Below are positions 6,109-10,523 of a stretch of 10,523 bases of DNA, piece by piece. The stretch spans positions 1-10,523 of the forward strand of contig DBKW01000001.1 in NCBI GenBank assembly GCA_002298665.1, read 5' to 3'. The DNA is from Verrucomicrobia bacterium UBA740. Lineage in GTDB: Bacteria; Verrucomicrobiota; Kiritimatiellia; RFP12; UBA1067. The stretch's first letter is position 1. The number at the start of each line of letters is the position of its first letter. The position numbers and the translations under genes are program-made. The notes below the pieces were generated by a model, which was given only the letters and a program-made list of their open reading frames with translations, did not search any database and was not told the origin of the DNA.

Positions 6109-7854
6109 ATGCATACAAACAAGAAAAGGAAATGTGCGCGCGGGTGGGTCGCCCTCCTGTGCGGGCTTGCGGCGTCCGCGGCGCTTGCGGCGTCCGGCAC
6201 GGTATTTGTCGCGCCCGGCACGAACACGACCGCGGCGATCAAGGGTGCGCTCGAACAGCTGCGCGCGGCGGGAGGCGGCACGCTCAAGCTCGCCCCGGGG
6301 GACTACCACCTTTTCGCCGCGGAGGCGGAACGCGTCGTTTTGCGCGTCTCGAACCACGACCAGCCGGCGGATCATCCGGTCGCGTTGCCCCTGATGGGGA
6401 TCTCCAATCTCACCTTGGAGGGGAACGGCGCACGGCTGCTTTTGCACGGCGAGGCCATGGTGGGGCTCATAAAGGACGCGACGAACGTATTCATCCGCAA
6501 TCTTTCGGTGGATTGGGCGCGTCCGCCCTTCACGGAACTCGTCTACCAGGGGCCGACGCCGGACGGGAAAGGCGGCGTTTTCTCTTGCGACCGCGCACTT
6601 TATCCTTTCACTGTCGAGAACGGCATGTTCCATGCCCGGGGAGACGGGCTCGACATCCCCCAGCGCATCGGCATGGCTTTTCGCGCCGATACGCACGAAA
6701 TCGTCCCGGGTAGCGCCGATATCTGGTGCAACAGGGCCACATTGCGCGAAGACGGGACTATCGTCTATGACTCGAATTTCGGCGCGATCGGCGCGGGGAT
6801 GCGTCCGGGGGACGTCCTCGTTCTGCGCTCGTTTGCGCGTCCGCACCCCGGTTTCTGCCTGCACCGGGCGAAGGACGTCGTATTCGAGGATGTCGTCGTC
6901 CACGCGGCGTTCGGGATGGCGTTTCTGGCCCAGGTTTCGGAGAACGTGTCGATCGTCGGGAGCCAAACCGCCGCGGACAAGACGTGCGGCGTGTTCCCGT
7001 CCGCCGGGCGCGTGGGCGCCCATACGGTCGACGCGACCCACTTTTCGAACGTAAAGGGGCAGGTTTGCGTGAAAAACGCCTGGTTCGAGGGCATGATGGA
7101 CGACGCCATCAACGTCCACTCCACCTGCCTCGTCATTCAGGGCATTTCGGCGGACCGGCGGCGCATCCGCTGCCGCTACATGCATGAAGGGGCGTACGGG
7201 TTCGGCGTATTCCAGCCGGGCGACGATATGCGCCTCATCCGCGCGAAAACGCTGGAGAACGGGCCGGTTTTGCGCATCGAGGCGGTCGACACGCCCAACG
7301 AGCGGGAAGTCGAACTGGCGCTTGCCGGACCGCTCCCCGATGCATTCGGGACGGGGGATGCGGTCGAGAACGCGACGTGGCAGTGCGCGGTGGAGTTCCG
7401 CGGCAATGTCGTCACCCACAACCGGGCGCGCGGGGCGCTTTTCACGACGCCCAAGCCCGTGCGCGTGGAGGACAACCGGTTCTTGAACATCTCGGGGTCG
7501 GCCATCCTTTTCGCGGGTGATGCGATGAACTGGTACGAGTCGGGCGGGTGCGAGGATGTCGTCATCCGGGGCAACTACTTCCGGGACTGCGTGACGTCCT
7601 ACTTCCAGTATTGCGAGGGGGTCGTCTCCATTTTCCCCGAAATCAAGGATGTCGCGCACCAGAAGAAGCGCTACCACCGGAACATCCTTATAGAGGACAA
7701 TGTCTTTGACACCTTCGATACGACACTTCTCTTCGCTTCTTCCGCCGAGAATGTGACTTGGCGCGACAACACCGTCCGGAAGAATACGCACTATCCGCCG
7801 TCGGGGCGGGCGTCTTTCCGGGTGGAGAACAGCGAAAAGGTGGATGTCAAGTAG
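6109..7854 (+). CDS. GH110 family alpha-1,3-galactosidase, secreted beta-helix enzyme
   Basis: A 581-aa exo-alpha-1,3-galactosidase of glycoside hydrolase family 110, which releases terminal alpha-1,3-galactose from blood-group-B or linear alpha-Gal glycans. ATG 6109 has AGGAG 8 bases upstream; a GTG at 6100 would overlap that RBS and is less likely. Signal peptide: basic HTNKKRK, hydrophobic core 13-27, probable cleavage after ALA27; the Cys in VALLCG lacks a lipobox, so periplasmic or exported. The body is a parallel beta-helix with family signatures MMDDAINVHST (329-339), RARGALFTTP (439-448), FAGDAMNWYESGG (468-480) and YCEGVVSIFPEI (501-512). D308, D331 and D332 match in spacing (23, 1) the three catalytic aspartates D321, D344 and D345 I recall for a characterised marine GH110. 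It is the one accessory-type gene here, between tRNA-Val and fabD. A/B subfamily and exact substrate cannot be assigned. Confidence 0.9.
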   Translation: MHTNKKRKCARGWVALLCGLAASAALAASGTVFVAPGTNTTAAIKGALEQLRAAGGGTLKLAPGDYHLFAAEAERVVLRVSNHDQPADHPVALPLMGISNLTLEGNGARLLLHGEAMVGLIKDATNVFIRNLSVDWARPPFTELVYQGPTPDGKGGVFSCDRALYPFTVENGMFHARGDGLDIPQRIGMAFRADTHEIVPGSADIWCNRATLREDGTIVYDSNFGAIGAGMRPGDVLVLRSFARPHPGFCLHRAKDVVFEDVVVHAAFGMAFLAQVSENVSIVGSQTAADKTCGVFPSAGRVGAHTVDATHFSNVKGQVCVKNAWFEGMMDDAINVHSTCLVIQGISADRRRIRCRYMHEGAYGFGVFQPGDDMRLIRAKTLENGPVLRIEAVDTPNEREVELALAGPLPDAFGTGDAVENATWQCAVEFRGNVVTHNRARGALFTTPKPVRVEDNRFLNISGSAILFAGDAMNWYESGGCEDVVIRGNYFRDCVTSYFQYCEGVVSIFPEIKDVAHQKKRYHRNILIEDNVFDTFDTTLLFASSAENVTWRDNTVRKNTHYPPSGRASFRVENSEKVDVK

Positions 7855-7885
7855 TTTTCGCCCTAAAACGCCGCCGGGTTGGCGC

Positions 7886-7917
7886 GGAACCCCACGGGGG
7901 GCTCCGTCCCCGCGGGG
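7886..7917. other. GC-rich inverted-repeat block after the GH110 gene
   Basis: GGAACCCC (7886-7893) and GGGGCTCC (7898-7905) form an 8-position stem with one mismatch around the loop ACGG. CCCCGCGGGG (7908-7917) is a perfect palindrome just after it. Five A residues follow, not T, so on the + strand it is not a canonical intrinsic terminator, though the hairpins could protect the mRNA 3' end or stop transcription another way. The rest of the 192-bp gap up to the fabD promoter shows no open frame or other motif I recognise. Confidence 0.4.
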
Positions 7918-7986
7918 CAAAAAGGGGCGTTCCGGGCGCTTTCCGTCCGTTGGAAGGGGTGCACGGGGGCGTACGTCAAAAAAAGG

Positions 7987-8015
7987 TTGCATTTTGGCGG
8001 ATAATATGAGAAAAT
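7987..8015 (+). promoter_or_regulatory. Probable promoter of fabD
   Basis: TTGCAT (7987-7992) and GAAAAT (8010-8015) are separated by 17 bp, with TGA directly before the -10 as an extended element. The layout matches the acpP promoter: TTGC-type -35, 17-bp spacer, -10 followed by AGAC. The predicted start near 8022 leaves a leader of about 25 bases with AAAGGA (8034-8039) as RBS. GATAAT (8000-8005) is an alternative -10 without a good -35. Confidence 0.5.
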
Positions 8016-8046
8016 AGACGCCTAGACTTTCTGAAAGGAAAAGAAG

Positions 8047-8970
8047 ATGGCTATATGTTGTGTTTTCGCCGGCCAGGGCGCGCAGGTTCCGGGCATGGGC
8101 AAGGATTTCGCCGAGGCGGACGCCGCGGCGATGGCGCTGTTCGACACGGCGAACGAGGTTTTGGGTTTCGACCTCAAGAAGGTGTGTTTCGAGGGTCCGG
8201 CTGAGGAGTTGACGAAGAGCAACATCTGCCAGCCGGCGATATTCGTGACGAGCTACGCGGCGTACCAGGCGCTGCAGAAGAAGCGTCCGACGGCGTTCGA
8301 CTGCGCGGCGGGTCTTTCGCTGGGCGAATGGGGGGCGCTGTGCGCGGCGGGGGTTCTGGATTTCGCCTCCACGCTGAAGGTCCTCGAGGCGCGCGGCAGG
8401 TTCATGCAGGAAGCGTGCGAAGCGACGCCCAGCGGGATGATCGCGATCGTGGGCGCCTCGCCGGAGCAGCTGAAGACGTTGTGCGAGAAGACGGGGTGCA
8501 CGGTGGCGAACATCAATTCCGCCGCGCAGCAGGTGCTTTCCGGTTCGAAGGAAGCGATTGCCGCGGCCGCGGCGGTCGCCAAGGAGCTGGGCATCAAGCG
8601 GGCGATTCCGCTGGCGACGGCGGGCGGGTTCCATTCGCCGTTCATGGCCCCGGCGCGCGAAAAGCTCGCGCCCGTCCTGGACACGATCACCTTCCACGCG
8701 CCGAAGTTCCCGGTCCTGTCGAACGTGACGGGCCAGCCGCACGCGTCCGACCCGGCGGCCATCAAGGCGCTCATGCTGGAGCAGGTGACGGGGACGACGA
8801 ACTGGGCGGCGGACGTCGCCGCGGCGAAGGCGCTCGGGTGCACGACGTTCGTGGAGTTCGGTCCGGGCAAGGTGCTTTCGGGGCTGATCAAGAAGATCGA
8901 CGCGTCGCTCACGACGGCGAACGTCGCCGACCTGGCCTCGCTGGAGGCGACCGCGGCGCTTCTGGGCTGA
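8047..8970 (+). CDS. fabD: Malonyl-CoA:ACP transacylase
   Basis: Transfers malonyl groups from malonyl-CoA to the phosphopantetheine of ACP, supplying the extender unit for type II fatty-acid synthesis. The 307-aa product has the N-terminal FAGQGAQ (7-13), the nucleophile elbow GLSLGEWGAL (89-98; S91), the carboxylate-binding arginine in EARGRFMQ (R116) and the catalytic histidine in GGFHSPFM (H196). The C-terminal EFGPGKVLSGLIKKI is also typical. The elbow has Leu where most bacterial FabD have His (GHSLGE). I recall GLSLGEY from chlamydial and plant plastid enzymes. The RBS is 7 bases before ATG 8047. It lies 31 bp before fabG and acts on the acpP product encoded after that. Confidence 0.96.
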   Translation: MAICCVFAGQGAQVPGMGKDFAEADAAAMALFDTANEVLGFDLKKVCFEGPAEELTKSNICQPAIFVTSYAAYQALQKKRPTAFDCAAGLSLGEWGALCAAGVLDFASTLKVLEARGRFMQEACEATPSGMIAIVGASPEQLKTLCEKTGCTVANINSAAQQVLSGSKEAIAAAAAVAKELGIKRAIPLATAGGFHSPFMAPAREKLAPVLDTITFHAPKFPVLSNVTGQPHASDPAAIKALMLEQVTGTTNWAADVAAAKALGCTTFVEFGPGKVLSGLIKKIDASLTTANVADLASLEATAALLG

Positions 8971-9001
8971 GGGCCGGAAAAGGATTTGAAAGGATACATA
9001 A

Positions 9002-9766
9002 ATGAAGAATCTGGAAGGTAAAGTCGCCCTTGTGACGGGCGCGGCGCGCGGCATCGGCGCGGCAATCGCCAAGAAACTGGCCGAGAACGGCGCGAACGTC
9101 GCGATTTGCGACCTCAAGGCCGAGTGGTGCGACGAGACGGTCAAGGCGCTGGAGGCGCTCGGCGTCAAGGCGAAGGGCTACGGCGTCAATGTCGCCAATT
9201 CGGCGGAAGTCGACGCGTGCGTGAAGGCGGTTTTGGCGGACTTCGGCAAGATCGACATCATGGTCAACAACGCCGGCATCACCAAGGACGGTCTCTTGAT
9301 GCGCATGAGCGACGCGGACTGGGACGCGGTCATCGACGTCAACCTGAAGGGCACCTTCCTCTTCACGCGCGCCGTGGCGCGGCCGATGATGAAGAACAAG
9401 GCGGCGGACGGCACCCCGCAGGGCGGCTCGATCATCAACATCGCTTCCGTCGTGGGCATCATGGGCAACGCGGGCCAGGCGAACTACACGGCCTCCAAAG
9501 GCGGCGTGATCGCGCTCACCAAGACCACGGCCAAGGAACTCGGCAGCCGCAACATCCGCTGCAACGCGGTGGCGCCGGGCTTCATCCAGTCCAAGATGAC
9601 GGACGTTCTGCCGGAAGAGGTGCGCAAGAACTACATGGAGCAGATTCCGCTGCGCCGCTTCGGTTCGGTGAACGACATCGCCAACGCGGTGGCGTGGCTG
9701 GCGGGCGACGAAAGCGCCTATGTGACGGGGCAGATTATCTCCGTCAATGGCGGCATGATCGGGTAA
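9002..9766 (+). CDS. fabG: 3-oxoacyl-ACP reductase
   Basis: A short-chain dehydrogenase that reduces beta-ketoacyl-ACP with NADPH in the fatty-acid elongation cycle. The 254-aa product has the nucleotide-binding TGAARGIG (12-19), NNAG (89-92) and the catalytic set N114 in DVNLKG, S149 in INIASVVG, Y162 and K166 in ANYTASKGG. The C-terminal GQIISVNGGM is standard. Position between fabD and acpP supports FabG rather than another SDR. AAAGGA lies 7 bases before ATG 9002, and the 31-bp gap from fabD indicates cotranscription. A small insertion, ADGTPQ (135-140), sits in the loop before the active-site strand. Confidence 0.96.
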   Translation: MKNLEGKVALVTGAARGIGAAIAKKLAENGANVAICDLKAEWCDETVKALEALGVKAKGYGVNVANSAEVDACVKAVLADFGKIDIMVNNAGITKDGLLMRMSDADWDAVIDVNLKGTFLFTRAVARPMMKNKAADGTPQGGSIINIASVVGIMGNAGQANYTASKGGVIALTKTTAKELGSRNIRCNAVAPGFIQSKMTDVLPEEVRKNYMEQIPLRRFGSVNDIANAVAWLAGDESAYVTGQIISVNGGMIG

Positions 9767-9780
9767 ATTTGGCGTCTGCG

Positions 9781-9794
9781 CCGGCGCGCGCCGG
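9781..9794. other. 14-bp perfect palindrome between fabG and acpP
   Basis: CCGGCGCGCGCCGG reads the same on both strands. As RNA it could form a 5-bp stem with a GCGC loop, but no T run follows, so it is not a typical terminator. It lies 20 bp before the acpP -35. Chance is plausible in sequence this rich in GC. Confidence 0.4.
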
Positions 9795-9813
9795 GTGGAT
9801 TGAAGGACCCCCC

Positions 9814-9842
9814 TTGCGTTTACGGCGTAAAAACGGTATAAT
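9814..9842 (+). promoter_or_regulatory. acpP promoter
   Basis: TTGCGT (9814-9819) and a perfect TATAAT (9837-9842) are separated by exactly 17 bp. The predicted start near 9849 gives a leader of about 28 bases with AAGGAG (9861-9866), 10 bases before ATG 9877. A dedicated promoter fits the high demand for ACP relative to FabD and FabG, and the AT-rich leader stands out from the surrounding GC-rich sequence. Confidence 0.83.
9819..9831. promoter_or_regulatory. Candidate operator inside the acpP promoter
   Basis: TTTAC, GGC, GTAAA form a 5-bp inverted repeat with a 3-base centre, placed in the spacer between -35 and -10. A repressor bound here would block RNA polymerase. The aligned part of the fabD promoter keeps TTT and GGCG but not the full symmetry. 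It does not match the FapR or FabT operators I know. Regulatory function is inferred from position only. Confidence 0.4.
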
Positions 9843-9876
9843 AGACACATCTAACAAAGTAAGGAGTTCACTTATT

Positions 9877-10143
9877 ATGGCAGGAAAACTTGAAGAACGC
9901 GTGAAGGATATCATCGTCGAGCAGCTCGGCGTCAACGCGGAACAGGTCACGACCGATGCTTCGTTCATCGATGATCTCGGCGCCGATTCGCTCGACTCGG
10001 TTGAGCTCATCATGGCGTTCGAAGAGGAATTTGGCGCGGCCATTCCGGAAGAGGATGCTGAGAAGCTCACGACGGTTGGCAAGGTTGTCGAATATCTGAA
10101 GTCGAAGGGCTACGGCGACGACGGCTCCGCTCCGGCGAAGTAA
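9877..10143 (+). CDS. acpP: Acyl carrier protein
   Basis: An 88-aa acidic carrier of growing fatty-acyl chains. The attachment site is GADSLDSVEL (35-44) with S38 for 4'-phosphopantetheine. Helix I (LEERVKDIIVEQLGV), EEEFGAAIPEEDAEKLTTVG and the terminal VVEYL helix follow the normal ACP plan. The C-terminal tail KSKGYGDDGSAPAK is somewhat longer than usual and looks disordered. It has a strong promoter and RBS of its own, and an intrinsic terminator 25 bases after the stop, so it can be made as a short abundant mRNA in addition to readthrough from fabD-fabG. Unlike many fab clusters, no fabF follows. Confidence 0.98.
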   Translation: MAGKLEERVKDIIVEQLGVNAEQVTTDASFIDDLGADSLDSVELIMAFEEEFGAAIPEEDAEKLTTVGKVVEYLKSKGYGDDGSAPAK

Positions 10144-10168
10144 GTCTTTTACGCAAAGACGCAGGATG

Positions 10169-10209
10169 GCGGGTTCGGCAGTTGAAAATGCCGGGCCCGC
10201 GCCTTTTTT
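10169..10209 (+). terminator. Intrinsic terminator after acpP
   Basis: GCGGGTTCGGCA (10169-10180) pairs with TGCCGGGCCCGC (10189-10200) over 12 positions, two of them G-U, around the loop GTTGAAAA. GCC and six T residues (10204-10209) follow. This is the only standard rho-independent terminator seen in the window. Confidence 0.85.
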
Positions 10210-10264
10210 GATGGAAGGACGCGCGTGCCGGCGCAAAGACCCGGGGCGGCGGGACGGCTGAAAA

Positions 10265-10301
10265 TTTCTCGAGTCCTCTGGGCAGCAATCCGGACCTTCT
10301 C
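10265..10301. repeat. Dispersed motif, copy B
   Basis: This is the partner of 206-242: 28 of 37 bases are identical without gaps, in the same orientation. It lies between the acpP terminator and the right-hand 22-bp array. Between 10302 and 10435 I see no gene and no further motif. Minus-strand open frames here (for example one reading MKGTSHAIAEATKGKP from 10352) have no recognisable family and run into the terminator, so I do not call them. Confidence 0.6.
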
Positions 10302-10435
10302 GTTGGGTTTCCCTTTCGTGGCTTCGGCAATGGCGTGCGAGGTTCCTTTCATTTCCCGGCTTTTTCATTCCGTCCGGGCGCGCGCGGCGTCGTCTTGCGC
10401 CGCCGTTTTGCCGCCGCGTGCGGGATGGTGGATGC

Positions 10436-10523
10436 CGTTGCGCCGGAACGGCGATGACGTTGCGCCGGAACGGCGATGACGTTGCGCCGGAACGGCGATG
10501 GCGTTGCGCCGGAACGGTCACCC
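10436..10523. repeat. 22-bp direct tandem repeat (right array, reaches window edge)
   Basis: Four exact copies of the core CGTTGCGCCGGAACGG begin at 10436, 10458, 10480 and 10502. Their 6-bp tails are CGATGA, CGATGA, CGATGG and TCACCC. Core, period and orientation are identical to those of the left array, and the last tail (TCACCC) resembles the last tail there (CCACCC), which suggests that the array ends here. The window stops at the last base of this unit, so more copies cannot be excluded. Confidence 0.93.

Noticed and set aside
7878..7890. Degenerate copy of the 22-bp repeat core (GTTGGCGCGGAAC)
   Set aside because: 10 of 13 bases match, but all the mismatches are in the middle and there is no tandem partner. 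Chance is likely in this GC-rich gap.
10149..10352. Minus-strand ORF beginning MKGTSHAIAEATKGKP
   Set aside because: It has an RBS-like upstream sequence but no recognisable family. It overlaps the acpP terminator and the dispersed motif, and codon use is not convincing.

Overview
This window is GC-rich bacterial chromosome carrying mostly housekeeping genes, all complete ones on the + strand. Several traits fit a member of the Planctomycetota-Verrucomicrobiota-Chlamydiota (PVC) group, possibly a gut Kiritimatiellota, Lentisphaerota or Verrucomicrobiota. These are a FabD with a GLSLGEW nucleophile elbow, an EF-G resembling the mitochondrial/spirochaete-planctomycete EF-G2 class, a secreted GH110 alpha-galactosidase aimed at host-type glycans, and conspicuous intergenic 22-bp tandem repeats. 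The lineage is an inference from motifs; no marker here fixes it.

Layout. Bases 1-56 hold the tail of an unidentified gene. It is followed by a four-copy 22-bp tandem array (74-161), a short dispersed motif (206-242) and a promoter. Next comes a tight three-gene run: a beta-CASP metallo-beta-lactamase-fold ribonuclease (383-1783), MnmA-type tRNA 2-thiouridylase (1804-2880) and uracil-DNA glycosylase (2889-3560). A monocistronic-looking EF-G gene (3613-5685) has its own extended -10 promoter and a perfect 9-bp inverted repeat just upstream. A small NifU-type Fe-S scaffold gene (5738-5959) is followed after 10 bp by tRNA-Val(TAC) (5970-6046). The only accessory-looking gene is the GH110 beta-helix galactosidase (6109-7854), lying between the tRNA and the fatty-acid genes. 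The window closes with fabD, fabG and acpP (8047-10143), a clear intrinsic terminator, a second copy of the dispersed motif and a second four-copy array of the same 22-bp repeat (10436-10523).

How the parts relate. The first operon joins RNA decay/processing, tRNA wobble-uridine thiolation and DNA base repair. EF-G and Nfu serve translation and Fe-S assembly. FabD charges the acyl carrier protein AcpP with malonyl groups and FabG carries out the first reduction, so fabD-fabG-acpP is the core of the usual fab cluster; plsX, fabH and fabF are not in the window. The fabD and acpP promoters have the same layout (TTGC-type -35, 17-bp spacer, -10 followed by AGAC), which suggests coordinated control.

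No CRISPR array, phage gene or transposase is visible. The least conventional signals are the paired 22-bp palindromic arrays and their companion motif, two apparently leaderless mRNAs (the beta-CASP gene and EF-G), the non-canonical EF-G domain IV, and an MnmA that lacks the usual second catalytic cysteine.
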